A DNA stretch of 55,837 nucleotides from Streptomyces albidoflavus (GCF_000719955.1 NZ_JOII01000043.1:1-55837), one strand, 5' to 3'. Shown: positions 15,315 to 24,566, counted from the stretch's first letter. Made by a program: numbers and translations. Notes: generated from the letters alone by a model not told the origin.

Positions 15315-15656
15315 TTCGGCGTCATTCTTGACTTGCCATCAGGCGGGTCCCTTCAGAGCCCGAACGGCATTCTTTCCTGCCTGGAATCCCGCGAACCCCG
15401 ACAGCCCGGCCGGCGACTGAGGCCATCAGTGACCCGCAGGGGCGGGGCCGGAAGGACGGGGCGAAGCCCAGCCCCAGCGCACCCATTTCAGCCCGGCCGG
15501 CGCTTGAGGCCGCATTTCAGCCCGGCCGGCGCTTGAGGCCGCATTTCAGCCCGGCCGGCGCTTGAGGCCATCGGTGACGGCACAGGCAGGAGCGCCGGAC
15601 GGCAAAGACAGCCCAGCCCGGCCGCAGGCCGACGAGTGGGCCCCGCCGAGCAGGGG
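15315..15656. repeat. Intergenic repeat cluster, copy D with three 29-bp tandem units
   Basis: This 342-bp convergent gap carries four copies of CAGCCCGGCCGGCG followed by A/CTTGAGG or a variant. One is at about 15402-15432 and three are in tandem at 15484-15511, 15512-15540 and 15541-15569, with GCATTTCAG joining the units. Orientation is opposite to copies B and C. The last unit continues into CCATCGGTGAC, the reverse complement of the flank in copy B, so the same element is involved. No gene is seen here. Confidence 0.8.
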
Positions 15657-16883
15657 CTACCCCTGGAGAACCCCGCGGACAGCACGGACGAGGGCCTGGG
15701 CCCGGGGGTCGTTGGTGACCGTCTTCTGGAGCCCGTTGGTGACGTAACCAAGGGCGACCCCGCTCTCGGGATCGGCGAAGCCGAGCGACCCCCCGCGCCC
15801 GGGGTGCCCGAAGGACCCGTCCGCGAGCAGGGGCGAGGCAGCCCCGTGCAGCATGAACCCGGGCCCGAACCGCGTCGGCACGACGAGCACCCGGTCAGGC
15901 CCCTCGGACTCCACGGTGCGAGCGAGCGCCAGGGTGGCGGGAGCGAAGAGGCGCGGGCCCTGTTCGACGGCGCCGATCAGGGAGGCGTAGAAGCGGGAGA
16001 GGGCGTAGGCGGTCGCGATCCCGTTGGCGCCGGGGAGTTCGGCCGCGTGGTAGGCGGGGCTGTTCTCGTCGACGGGCGGGTCGATGGCGTCGAAGGCCCG
16101 CCGGGTGAGGGAGGCGGGGTCGCCGTAGGCGTCCTGCACGTTCCGGCGCGGCCGCAGCCGCAGCCCGCCCCGCTCGGGGGCGGAGACGGCCCCGGACCGT
16201 CCGACCCGGTCCTTCCGCTCCGGCGGCAGCCCGATCCACAGGTCGAGCCCGAGCGGCCCCGCGATCTCCTCGGCGACGTACCGGCCGAGGGAGATCCCGG
16301 TGACGCGCCGGACGAGTTCGCCGGTGAGCCAGCTGTAGGTCTGCGCGTGGTAGCCGTGTTCGGTGCCGGGCTCCCAGACGGGGGCCTGGGCGGCGACGGC
16401 GGCGGCGCCGGTGCCGGGGTGGCCGGCCTCGTCGGGGGTGAGCGGCCGGTCGAGGACGGGGACGCCCGCGCGGTGGGCGAGGAGGTGGCGGACGAGGGTG
16501 CGTTCCTTGCCCTCGGCGGCGTACTCGGGCCAGTAGGTGCTGACCGGGGCGTCGAGGTCGAGGCGGCCGCGCTGGTGGAGGAGGAGCAGGGCGGCGGCGG
16601 AGACGCCCTTGGTGACGGAGTGGACGACCTGCGCAGTGCCGCGCTCCCAGGGGTCGGTGGAGTCGTGGTCGCGGGTGCCGGCCCACAGGTCGACGACGGG
16701 GGTGCCGTGGCGGTGGACGGTGACGGCGGCGCCGCGGTCGCCGAGCTGGGCGAAGTTGCGGGCGAAGGCGTCACGGACCGGCTCGTAGCCGGGGGCGACC
16801 GTGCCGTGGACGGCGACGGGTTCCGGCGCGGGGTCCTGTTCGTCGGGGGCGGGGTGGCCGGTGGCCTCGGCGGTGTCGTTCAC
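15657..16883 (-). CDS. Serine hydrolase of the class C beta-lactamase / esterase EstB family
   Basis: 408 residues, no signal peptide, so probably cytoplasmic. The nucleophile is the Ser of SVTK (about residue 89), the second catalytic motif is the Tyr of YHAQTYSW (about 185-192), and a late HPGRGGSLGF motif (about 366-375) stands where KTG/HTG stands in beta-lactamases. This set is typical of EstB-like carboxylesterases and DD-peptidase-like enzymes rather than true lactamases. The GTG at 16883 (MNDTAEATGHP) is chosen because upstream residues are basic and unconserved in style. Transcribed alone, divergent from the SsgA-like gene. Confidence 0.88.
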   Translation of the reverse strand: MNDTAEATGHPAPDEQDPAPEPVAVHGTVAPGYEPVRDAFARNFAQLGDRGAAVTVHRHGTPVVDLWAGTRDHDSTDPWERGTAQVVHSVTKGVSAAALLLLHQRGRLDLDAPVSTYWPEYAAEGKERTLVRHLLAHRAGVPVLDRPLTPDEAGHPGTGAAAVAAQAPVWEPGTEHGYHAQTYSWLTGELVRRVTGISLGRYVAEEIAGPLGLDLWIGLPPERKDRVGRSGAVSAPERGGLRLRPRRNVQDAYGDPASLTRRAFDAIDPPVDENSPAYHAAELPGANGIATAYALSRFYASLIGAVEQGPRLFAPATLALARTVESEGPDRVLVVPTRFGPGFMLHGAASPLLADGSFGHPGRGGSLGFADPESGVALGYVTNGLQKTVTNDPRAQALVRAVRGVLQG

Positions 16884-17146
16884 CGTCCCATGGTCACAGA
16901 TGCGGGGGCGGGGGCCGACGGGGGTCCGGGAGAGCCGGCGTCGTGGGGTCACCGTGCGCGTACGCATGCACACGGAGGGGCGGAAAGCAAAGACCTCGCC
17001 AGGAGGATTTCACCTTTTTATGGGATATTCATCGCATAAGGGGCGCACTTCTGGGCGATAACAGCACAGGAGCAGCAAGAGCAGCACAGGAGTCCAGGAG
17101 TACAGGCGTTCCGCCGCCCCGCCTTCGCCTCAGGAGGACAGCACCG

Positions 17147-17608
17147 ATGACCGCCGCAGTCGAGCAGCGCGCCCGTGGGTACATCGTCACCGACGGCAAC
17201 GACCACTTCGCCGTCCCGGTCCTGCTGCGGTACGACCCCGACGCGGCCCGGGGCGAGGAGTGCCCCGTCGTCCTCCACTTCCCCGGCGCCGGCTTCGCCT
17301 CCGCGGACCGGGAGATTCCGCGCGCCCTGCTGGAGGCGGGGCTGCGTACGACCTGCGCCGAGGGCGCGGTCCGGGTGTGGCCGTGCGGGCGGGTGCAGAC
17401 GGTCGTGGAGTTCCATGCTCCGGGCGAGGAACCGCTGGTCATCCAGTTCGACGCGGTGGTGCTCATCCGCTTCCTGCGGCGTACGCACGCGGAGGGGCCG
17501 GCCGGTGAGCCGGCGGTGGCGGCCGTCGCCCACGAGCCGCACGAGCCCGGGCCGGCCGCCGCGACCAGCGCCACCACCGGGACGACCCCGACCGGCGCCC
17601 CCGGCTGA
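17147..17608 (+). CDS. SsgA-like sporulation/cell-division protein (probably SsgE)
   Basis: 153-residue SALP, a family found only in sporulating actinomycetes that guides septum site choice, wall remodelling and spore separation, partly through PBPs. Family features: VPVLLRYDPDA (about residues 24-34), REIPRALLEAGLRTTCAEGAVRVWPCGRVQTVVEFHAP (about 57-94) and the FLRRTHA end of the domain. The last 45 residues are a loose Ala/Pro/Thr tail. AGGAGG lies 9 nt before the ATG. Closeness to pmt and two PBP genes matches the S. coelicolor ssgE region from memory; that identification is inference. Confidence 0.88.
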   Translation: MTAAVEQRARGYIVTDGNDHFAVPVLLRYDPDAARGEECPVVLHFPGAGFASADREIPRALLEAGLRTTCAEGAVRVWPCGRVQTVVEFHAPGEEPLVIQFDAVVLIRFLRRTHAEGPAGEPAVAAVAHEPHEPGPAAATSATTGTTPTGAPG

Positions 17609-17621
17609 CCCCGGACGCGAA

Positions 17622-17654
17622 GGAGCCCCGCACCGACTCCCGGTGCGGGGCTCC
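17622..17654. terminator. Bidirectional hairpin terminator
   Basis: Perfect 14-bp stem GGAGCCCCGCACCG with a 5-nt loop, between the convergent SsgA-like and MMPL genes. There is no T-run, as is usual in streptomycetes. Confidence 0.85.
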
Positions 17655-17683
17655 CCCCAGGGCGCGGTCAGGCGGTCAGGCCG

Positions 17684-19945
17684 TCAGACGGAGACCGTCT
17701 CCCGCTCCTCCTTGCCCGAGCCGCCCTCGGCGGCGTCCCCGTCGAGCTTCTTGCGGAGCTTGTCGCCCTCCACGTCGAAGTCGGGCAGGGCACGGTCCAG
17801 CCAGCGCGGCAGCCACCAGGCGCGCTTGCCGAGCAGGGCGAGGACCGCCGGGACGATCGCCATCCGCACCACGAAGGCGTCGAAGAAGACGGCGATGGCG
17901 AGGCCGAAGCCGATCATCTTGATCATCTGCTCGCTGGAGCCGATGAAGCCGGCGAAGACCGCGATCATGATGACCGCCGCCGCCGTCACGACGCGGGCGC
18001 CGTGGCGGAAGCCGGTGGTGATCGCCTCCGAGGGCGACTCCCCGTGGACGTACGCCTCCCGCATACGGGTGACGAGGAAGACCTCGTAGTCCATGGCGAG
18101 ACCGAAGACCACGCCGACCATCAGGATCGGCATGACGCTCATGATCGGGCCGGGCTGCTCGACCCCGAAGAGCCCGCCGAGCCAGCCCCACTGGAAGACG
18201 GCGACGACGGCACCGAGCGCGGCCACCACCGAGAGCAGGAAGCCGAGCGCGGCCTTGAGCGGCACCAGGATCGACCGGAAGACCACCATCAGCAGGAGGA
18301 AGGCGAGGCCGACGACGAGCGCCAGGTACGGCAGCAGCGCGTCGTTCATCTTCTCCGAGAAGTCGATGTTCATCGCGGTGGCGCCGGTGACGAAGACCTC
18401 GGCGCCGTCCTCGGACTTGAGCGTGTCGCCCAGGTCGCGGATGTCGTGGACGAGCGTCTCGGTCTCGGTGGAGTTCGGCCGGTCCTTGGGGATGACCTGG
18501 AACGTCGCGGTGTCGCCGGCATCGTTCGGCGCCGGCGGCGTCACGATCGCGACGTGGTCGTTCTTCTGGATCTCGCCGGTGATCCGCTGGAGCACGGCGT
18601 CCTGGTCGTCGCTGTTCTTCAGGTCGACGACGCCGACCAGCGGGCCGTTGAAGCCGGGCCCGAAGCCGTCGGAGAGGAGGTCGTACGCCTTGCGCGGCGA
18701 GGTGGAGGTGGGCTGGGCGCCGTCGTCCGGGAGGCCCATCTCCAGCGAGGCGGCCGGGATGGCGATGACGCCGAGGCCGATCACACCGGCGAGCAGCACC
18801 ATGACGGGACGGCGCTGGACGAAGCGGGACCAGCGGGTGCCGCCGTTGTCGCGCGGGGCGTCGCCGACGAGGACCTCGCCGGTGGCGGCGGCCTGCTCGG
18901 CGGCGGCCTTGCGGGCCTTGCGGTCCTTGCGTGAGACGATCCGCTCACCCGCGAAGCCGAGGAAGGCCGGGATGAGGGTGATGGCGACGAGGACGGCCAG
19001 CACGACGGTGCCGGCGGCGGCCAGACCCATCTTGGTCAGGATCGGGATGTTGACGACGGTCAGGCCCGCCAGGGCGATGACCACGGTCAGGCCGGCGAAG
19101 ACCACGGCGGATCCCGCGGTGCCCACCGCCCGCCCGGCGGCCTCCTCGCGCTCCCGGCCCTCGGCCAGTTCGGCGCGGTAGCGGGAGACGATGAAGAGGG
19201 CGTAGTCGATGCCGACGGCGAGGCCGATCATCATCGCGAGGGTGGCGGTGGTGGAGCCGAGGTCCATCACGGAGGCGAGCGCGGTGATCGCCGAGACGCC
19301 GATGCCGACGCCGATCAGCGCGGTGATCAGCGGCAGTCCGGCGGCGACCAGCGAACCGAAGGTGATGACCAGGACGATGCCCGCGACGACCACGCCGATG
19401 ACCTCGGTGATCCCGGTCTCCGGCATCACCATCAGCGCGTCACCGCCGATCTCCACGGTCATGCCGCCTTCGCGGGCGTCGTTCCCGGCGTTCTTGAGGG
19501 AGTCGCGGGTCTCCTCGGTCAGCTCGAAGGAGCTGACGTCGTAGGTGACGGAGATGTAGGCGGTGGTGCCGTCCTGGCTGACCGCCGGGGCCTTCTTGTC
19601 GAAGGGGTCGGCGACGGACGCGATCTGGTCCGAGCCGTCCTGGAGTTCCTTGACGATGCCGGAGACCTCGGCCGCGTTCTCGGGCGCGGTGATCTTCTCG
19701 CCCTCGGGCGCCTTGAAGACGACGCGGGCCGAGGCCCCGTCGGCGCTCTGGCCCGGGTAGCGCTCCTCCAGCAGGTCGAAGGCGCGCTGCGCCTCCGTGC
19801 CGGGTATGGAGAAGGAGTTGGAGGTCGCGGTGGACGCGGTGGCGGCGCCGACGCCGGCGATCGCCAGCAGCGCCACCCACACCAGGGCGACGAGGCGGCG
19901 GCGCCGGAAGGCGAACCGTCCGATCGAATACAGGAAAGTGGCCAC
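17684..19945 (-). CDS. MMPL/RND family exporter
   Basis: 753-residue membrane transporter of the MMPL type, which exports lipids or small hydrophobic compounds using the proton gradient. One N-terminal helix (LVALVWVALLAIAGVGAA) is followed by a porter domain (about residues 40-165), five clustered helices (about 175-315) including MMIGLAVGIDYALFIVSRYR, a second porter domain (about 400-520), then the second helix bundle with MVGVVFGLAMDYEVFLVTRMRE. The two Asp/Tyr motifs in helices 4 and 10 are the proton relay. C-terminal tail is acidic. Lies downstream of the tetR gene on the same strand and is probably controlled by it. Confidence 0.93.
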   Translation of the reverse strand: MATFLYSIGRFAFRRRRLVALVWVALLAIAGVGAATASTATSNSFSIPGTEAQRAFDLLEERYPGQSADGASARVVFKAPEGEKITAPENAAEVSGIVKELQDGSDQIASVADPFDKKAPAVSQDGTTAYISVTYDVSSFELTEETRDSLKNAGNDAREGGMTVEIGGDALMVMPETGITEVIGVVVAGIVLVITFGSLVAAGLPLITALIGVGIGVSAITALASVMDLGSTTATLAMMIGLAVGIDYALFIVSRYRAELAEGREREEAAGRAVGTAGSAVVFAGLTVVIALAGLTVVNIPILTKMGLAAAGTVVLAVLVAITLIPAFLGFAGERIVSRKDRKARKAAAEQAAATGEVLVGDAPRDNGGTRWSRFVQRRPVMVLLAGVIGLGVIAIPAASLEMGLPDDGAQPTSTSPRKAYDLLSDGFGPGFNGPLVGVVDLKNSDDQDAVLQRITGEIQKNDHVAIVTPPAPNDAGDTATFQVIPKDRPNSTETETLVHDIRDLGDTLKSEDGAEVFVTGATAMNIDFSEKMNDALLPYLALVVGLAFLLLMVVFRSILVPLKAALGFLLSVVAALGAVVAVFQWGWLGGLFGVEQPGPIMSVMPILMVGVVFGLAMDYEVFLVTRMREAYVHGESPSEAITTGFRHGARVVTAAAVIMIAVFAGFIGSSEQMIKMIGFGLAIAVFFDAFVVRMAIVPAVLALLGKRAWWLPRWLDRALPDFDVEGDKLRKKLDGDAAEGGSGKEERETVSV

Positions 19946-20128
19946 GGAGGGCGTACTCCCGTTCAGGTCGTAGGGGGTCGGGACACAGGTGCTCAGCCCG
20001 ACGACGAGAGCGGCGTGTCGGTCAGGTACGGGCGGGCGGGTGCCTGCCGCACCCGGGGGCGCGGCGTGTTCGTACGCGGCTGTGCGGTTGTTGCGGCGCC
20101 CGGTCCCTGGCCGGGGCGGGCGGCGCGG

Positions 20129-20701
20129 TCAGACTCCGAGGGCGGGGAAGACCACGGAGTGCACGTAGTGGCGGAGGAAGGCCCGGTCCACCGGCCGGTT
20201 CTCGATGAGCAGCCGCGCGGCGAGCGCGCCGATCATCATGTGCGGTACGTAACCGAGTGCCGGGTTGTCGGCCGCGACCTCGCCGCGGTCGACGGCCCGG
20301 CGCAGCAGCGTGTCGACGCCGTCGGTCTCCGGGTTGATCAGCTGGCTGATCAGCGCGTCGTGGAGTTCGGTGCTGGCCGAGGCGGCCTGCATCAGGCCCC
20401 GCATCAGCGCGGTGTCCTGCTCCAGGCGGTCGTCGTCGGTCATCTCCAGGACGGCGTCGAGGTCGCCGCGGAGCGAGCCGGTGTCCACCTCGTCGAGGAA
20501 GACGGGTTTCTCGCATCTCAGCGCCCGGACGACCAGTTCGGCCTTGCTCCCCCACTGGCGGTAGAGGGTGGCCTTGCTGGTGTGGGCGCGGGCGGCGACG
20601 GCGTCCATCGTCAGGGCGTCGTACCCGACTTCACGGAGCAGGCCGAGGACGGCCGTGTACAGCTCGCCCTCCCGCTCGGGTGTGAAGCGCGTACCCGCCA
20701 T
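20129..20701 (-). CDS. TetR family transcriptional regulator
   Basis: 190-residue repressor. The N-terminal DNA-binding domain contains YTAVLGLLREVGYDALTMDAVAARAHTSKATLYRQWGSKAELVV (about residues 15-58), with the helix-turn-helix at AVAARAHTSKATLYRQW. The C-terminal ligand domain is of the common TetR_C11-like kind. The ATG at 20701 has GAGGAG upstream. It is the upstream neighbour of the MMPL exporter (183-bp gap), so exporter control is the likely job, with a candidate operator 74 bp before its own start. Confidence 0.92.
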   Translation of the reverse strand: MAGTRFTPEREGELYTAVLGLLREVGYDALTMDAVAARAHTSKATLYRQWGSKAELVVRALRCEKPVFLDEVDTGSLRGDLDAVLEMTDDDRLEQDTALMRGLMQAASASTELHDALISQLINPETDGVDTLLRRAVDRGEVAADNPALGYVPHMMIGALAARLLIENRPVDRAFLRHYVHSVVFPALGV

Positions 20702-20774
20702 GCCGGTGTCTCCTCGCCGCCTGCCGGGGGGCTCCGGGCGCGCGGGCGCACGCCGGTACCGACCCCGCTCGTGA

Positions 20775-20789
20775 ACGAAACGGTTTCGT
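20775..20789. promoter_or_regulatory. TetR-type operator candidate ACGAAAC-G-GTTTCGT
   Basis: Perfect 7-bp inverted repeat around one central base in the divergent region between tetR and the tricorn gene. The GAAAC/GTTTC core resembles sites of TetR repressors that control MMPL exporters in actinobacteria. A TATATGAC segment next to it may be promoter sequence. It could serve tetR autoregulation and also affect the tricorn gene. Confidence 0.6.
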
Positions 20790-20927
20790 ACAGCTCGTAT
20801 ATGACGGTACCCCGCGGGGGAAGTCCGCGGCGCCCTCTTCCGTGTGCCCTCGGCCACACGGGGCCACACGTGCCGGCGGTCCGGGGCCCGAGTTGCCGCC
20901 CCGGCGCGGCGGGAAAAGCATGGAGTG

Positions 20928-23900
20928 GTGAGTGCCGACGCCGCGTACCTGCGCTTCCCCGACCTCCACGAGGACCGTCTCTGCTTCGTCGCCGAGGACG
21001 ACCTGTGGCTGGCCGACCTGCCCGGAGCCGGGCAGGCGGCGCCGGGCCGGGCGTGGCGGATGACCGCCGACCGCACCCGCCTGGGCCTGCCCCGCTTCTC
21101 GCCGGACGGCAGCCAGGTCGCGTACACCTCCTGGCGCAGCCTCGACCCGGAGATCCACCTGACCCCGACCGGCGGCGGCCCGGTGCGCCGCCTCACCTAC
21201 TGGGGGAACCAGGACACCCGGGTGCGCGGCTGGTACCCGCCGGGCCACGAATCGGTCGGCGAGATCATCGCCGTCTCCTCGCACGGCCAGCCCTTCTCCT
21301 ACGTCACCTGGGCGTACAGCCTGCTCACCGACGGCTCCCCGGGCAGCAAACTCCCCTGGGGCCCGGTCACCGACCTCACCGTCGGCCTGGTGGACGGCCA
21401 GTACCGCACCCTGCTGCTGACCGCGACGCCGCCGCACGAACCGGCGTACTGGAAGCGGTACCGGGGCGGCGCGCAGGGGCGGCTGTGGCTGCACGGGGAG
21501 CGGCTCCTGCCCGGTCTGGACGGGCACCTGGAGTCGCCGATGATCGTGGACGGCCGCATCGCCTTCCTCTCCGACCACGAGGGCATCGGCAACCTCTACT
21601 CCTGCGCCCCCGACGGCACGGACCTGCGCCGCCACACCGACCACGACGCCTTCTACGCCCGCACCGCCTCCAGCGACGGGCACCGCGTCGTCTACCAGTG
21701 CGCGGGCGACCTGTGGATCGTCGACGACCTCTCCCCCGGCTCCGTCCCGCGCCGCCTCGACGTCCGCCTCGGCGGGCCGCGCACCGGCCGGCGGCCCTAC
21801 CAGGTCCCGGCCGCGCAGAACGTCCGCGGCAGCTCGGTGGACGCCACCGGCCGGGCCAGCGCCGTCAACGTCCGCGGCAGCCTCTACTGGCTGACCCACC
21901 GCGACGGCCCCGCCCGCACCATCGCCGACGCCCCCGGGGTGCGCACCCGGCTGCCGGAGATGCTCGGCGCGGGCGGCACCGTCGCCTACGTCACCGACGC
22001 GGGCGGCGACGACGCCGTGGAGATCGCCTACCTGCCGCGCGCCACCGGCGGAAGGCCCAAGCGGCGCCTGGCGGGCGGACGGCTCGGCCACGTCCTGGAG
22101 ATCGTCGCCGACCCTGCGGGCGAGCGGATCGCGCTCGCCTCCAACGACGGGCGGCTGCTGCTCCTGGACGCCACCGACCCGGTCGGCGACACCGTGCTGG
22201 CCCCGGCGCCCGAGGGCGAGCGCGCCCCGGAGGCCGAGGTGGTCATCGAGGAAGAGGCACCGCTGACCGAACTGGTCCGCTCGCTCAACGGACCCGTCCG
22301 CGACCTGGCCTTCTCCCCCGACGGCCACTGGCTGACCTGGTCGCACCCGGGCATCGGGCGCTCCCTGCGCCAGATCAGGATGGCCCGGGTCACCGACGCC
22401 GACCCGCAGATCGTGGACGTCACCGACGGCCGCTTCGAGGACGAGAGCCCGGTCTTCACCCGGGACGGCCGCTACCTGGCCTTCCTCTCCTGGCGCGGCT
22501 TCGACCCGGTCTACGACGTGCACACCGGCGACCTCTCCTTCCCGCTCGGCTCCCGCCCGTACCTCGTGCCGCTCTCCTCGGCGACGCCCTCGCCGTTCGC
22601 GCTGCTGCCCGACGGGCGCCCGGCGGCGGGCGGCATGGACCCCTCGGACGCGGACCCGGAGGACGGGGCGGCCATGGTCGAGGTGGAGGGGCTGGCGAGC
22701 CGGGTGACGCCGTTCCCGGTGGCCGCCTCCAAGTACTCCTCGCTCTGCCCGGTGGCGGGCGGCGGGGTGGTCTGGCTGCGCTGGCCGATCTCCGGGGCGC
22801 TCGGCGAGACCTTCGCCAACCCGGCCGACACCTCCGACCGCCCCACGCTGGAGCACTTCGACATCGTCCGCGGCCGGCGCACCGAACTCGTCCGCCACCT
22901 CGACTCGTTCGCCCCCAGCGGCGACGGCACCCGGCTGGTGGTGCTGGACGAGGGCGCGCTGCGCGCCATGCCCGCCACCGAGCAGGGCGACGACGACACC
23001 TCGGTCTGGCTCGACCTGCGCCGCATCCTGCACGAGGTCGACCCGCCCGCCGAGTGGCGCCAGGCGTACGCGGAGGCCGGGCGGCTGACCCGGGACTACT
23101 TCTGGGACCCCGACATGTGCGGCGTCGACTGGCCGGGCGTCCTCGACCAGTACCGGCCGCTGGTGGAGCGGGTGGCGACCCCGGACGAGTTCGCCGACCT
23201 GCTCCGCGAGGTCCTCGGCGAACTCGGCACCTCGCACGCCTACGTCTCCCCGGCCCGCCGCAACGAGGGCCCCCCGCACTACCAGCGCGCCCAGGGGCTG
23301 CTCGGCGCCAACCTGGTCCGCGTCGGCGACCAGTGGGTGCTGCGGCGCATCCTGCCCGGCGACTCCTCCGACACCAAGGCCCGCTCCCCGCTGGCCGGCA
23401 CCGGCATCCGCGAGGGCGCCGCCCTCACCCACGTCGACGGGCGCCCGGTCGACCCGGTGACCGGGCCCTACCCGCTGCTGGCGGGCGCCGGGGGCACCAC
23501 CGTCGAGCTGACCTTCCGGGCGGCCGAGGGCGGCCGTTCGCGCCGGGTCGCCGTGGTGCCGCTGGTCGACGAGCGGCCGCTGCGGTACCAGGACTGGGTG
23601 GCCCGGCGCCGCCAGGTGGTCCGCGAGCTGTCCGGCGGGCAGTGCGGCTACCTGCACATCCCGGACCTGGGCGGCTCGGGGTGGGCCCAGTTCAACCGCG
23701 ACGTGCGCATGGAGGTCTCCCGTCCCTCGCTCATCGTCGACGTGCGCGGCAACGCCGGCGGCCACATCAGCGAGCTGGTCATCGAGAAGCTGACCCGCAC
23801 CATCCTCGGCTGGGACCTGACCCGCGACGCGCAGCCCGTCTCGTACACCTCCAACGCGCCGCGCGGCCCGATCGTCGCGGTGGCCGACGAGGCGACCTCC

Positions 23901-24275
23901 TCCGACGGCGACATGATCACCGCCGCCATCAAGCTGCTGAAGCTCGGCCCGGTGGTCGGCTCGCGGACCTGGGGCGGCGTCGTCGGCATCACCGGACGCC
24001 ACCGGCTCGGCGACGGCACGCTCATCACGGTGCCGATGAACGCGGCCTGGTTCGAGGCGTACGGCTGGGGGATCGAGAACCACGGGGTGGAGCCGGACCT
24101 GGAGGCGGTGCGCACGCCGCTGGACTGGGCCGAGGGGCACCACGCAGTCCTGGACGACGCGGTCCGCCTCGCCCTGGAGTTGCTGGAGCGGGAGCCCGCG
24201 AAGAGCCCGCCCGACCACTCCGGCGTGCCGGACCTGGCCCGGCCGCCGCTGCCGCCGAGGCCGCAGGACGGGTAG
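20928..24275 (+). CDS. tri1: Tricorn protease homologue
   Basis: 1115-residue cytoplasmic serine peptidase that trims peptides released by the proteasome. Domain order: beta-propeller repeats (about residues 1-330 and 330-680, with motifs such as LPRFSPDGSQVAYTSW and PVFTRDGRYLAFLSW), C1 helical domain (about 700-780), PDZ (about 785-880), C2 catalytic domain (about 885-1080). Catalytic residues visible: Ser769-His770 in GTSHAY, the nucleophile Ser992-Asp993 in TSSDGD, and the Glu of GIENHGVEPD. Length is close to the archaeal enzyme. Tandem GTG codons at 20925 and 20928; no strong ribosome site. The symbol reflects the family name; which of the possible paralogues this is cannot be decided. 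Confidence 0.92.
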   Translation: MSADAAYLRFPDLHEDRLCFVAEDDLWLADLPGAGQAAPGRAWRMTADRTRLGLPRFSPDGSQVAYTSWRSLDPEIHLTPTGGGPVRRLTYWGNQDTRVRGWYPPGHESVGEIIAVSSHGQPFSYVTWAYSLLTDGSPGSKLPWGPVTDLTVGLVDGQYRTLLLTATPPHEPAYWKRYRGGAQGRLWLHGERLLPGLDGHLESPMIVDGRIAFLSDHEGIGNLYSCAPDGTDLRRHTDHDAFYARTASSDGHRVVYQCAGDLWIVDDLSPGSVPRRLDVRLGGPRTGRRPYQVPAAQNVRGSSVDATGRASAVNVRGSLYWLTHRDGPARTIADAPGVRTRLPEMLGAGGTVAYVTDAGGDDAVEIAYLPRATGGRPKRRLAGGRLGHVLEIVADPAGERIALASNDGRLLLLDATDPVGDTVLAPAPEGERAPEAEVVIEEEAPLTELVRSLNGPVRDLAFSPDGHWLTWSHPGIGRSLRQIRMARVTDADPQIVDVTDGRFEDESPVFTRDGRYLAFLSWRGFDPVYDVHTGDLSFPLGSRPYLVPLSSATPSPFALLPDGRPAAGGMDPSDADPEDGAAMVEVEGLASRVTPFPVAASKYSSLCPVAGGGVVWLRWPISGALGETFANPADTSDRPTLEHFDIVRGRRTELVRHLDSFAPSGDGTRLVVLDEGALRAMPATEQGDDDTSVWLDLRRILHEVDPPAEWRQAYAEAGRLTRDYFWDPDMCGVDWPGVLDQYRPLVERVATPDEFADLLREVLGELGTSHAYVSPARRNEGPPHYQRAQGLLGANLVRVGDQWVLRRILPGDSSDTKARSPLAGTGIREGAALTHVDGRPVDPVTGPYPLLAGAGGTTVELTFRAAEGGRSRRVAVVPLVDERPLRYQDWVARRRQVVRELSGGQCGYLHIPDLGGSGWAQFNRDVRMEVSRPSLIVDVRGNAGGHISELVIEKLTRTILGWDLTRDAQPVSYTSNAPRGPIVAVADEATSSDGDMITAAIKLLKLGPVVGSRTWGGVVGITGRHRLGDGTLITVPMNAAWFEAYGWGIENHGVEPDLEAVRTPLDWAEGHHAVLDDAVRLALELLEREPAKSPPDHSGVPDLARPPLPPRPQDG

Positions 24276-24371
24276 GGCCTGTCCGGCGGCGGGGGATGCG
24301 GGCGGCGGGCGGGCGTGCCAGGCTGGAAGGTGTTCAGCTATGCCCCGAATGTCCCCTTGGGAGGACTCGTC

Positions 24372-24566
24372 ATGGGCCTCATGGACCAGTTCAGGAACAA
24401 GGCCGAGCGCCTCGCCGACCAGGCGAAGGAGAAGATGGCCGCCTCGAAGGAGAACGCCTCGAAGGAGGCCGGCCGGCACGACTCCGGGCGCTCGCACGGC
24501 AGGCACGGCCGCTCCCACGAGGGCCACGAAGGCCATCCGAAGCGCGGCCACCACCACAACCAGTGA
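24372..24566 (+). CDS. Small His-rich basic protein
   Basis: 64 residues with two parts. The N-terminal half (MGLMDQFRNKAERLADQAKE) is an amphipathic helix resembling small antitoxin-like or CsbD-like proteins. The C-terminal half has nine His among Gly/Arg/Ser (RSHGRHGRSHEGHEGHPKRGHHHNQ region). A GGGAGG ribosome site precedes the ATG at 24372. The tail could bind Ni, Zn or Cu, or nucleic acid; this is inference. It has its own promoter region after the tricorn gene and ends at a strong hairpin. Confidence 0.75.
   Translation: MGLMDQFRNKAERLADQAKEKMAASKENASKEAGRHDSGRSHGRHGRSHEGHEGHPKRGHHHNQ

Noticed and set aside
15484..15569. CRISPR-like array of 29-bp repeats
   Set aside because: The units are directly contiguous with no spacers and the core is palindromic and shared with intergenic repeats elsewhere in the window.
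17000..17061. 13-codon leader peptide before the SsgA-like gene (ATG at about 17019)
   Set aside because: The AGGAGG lies about 13 nt upstream, too far; the ORF shows no regulatory codon run and no attenuator hairpin follows.
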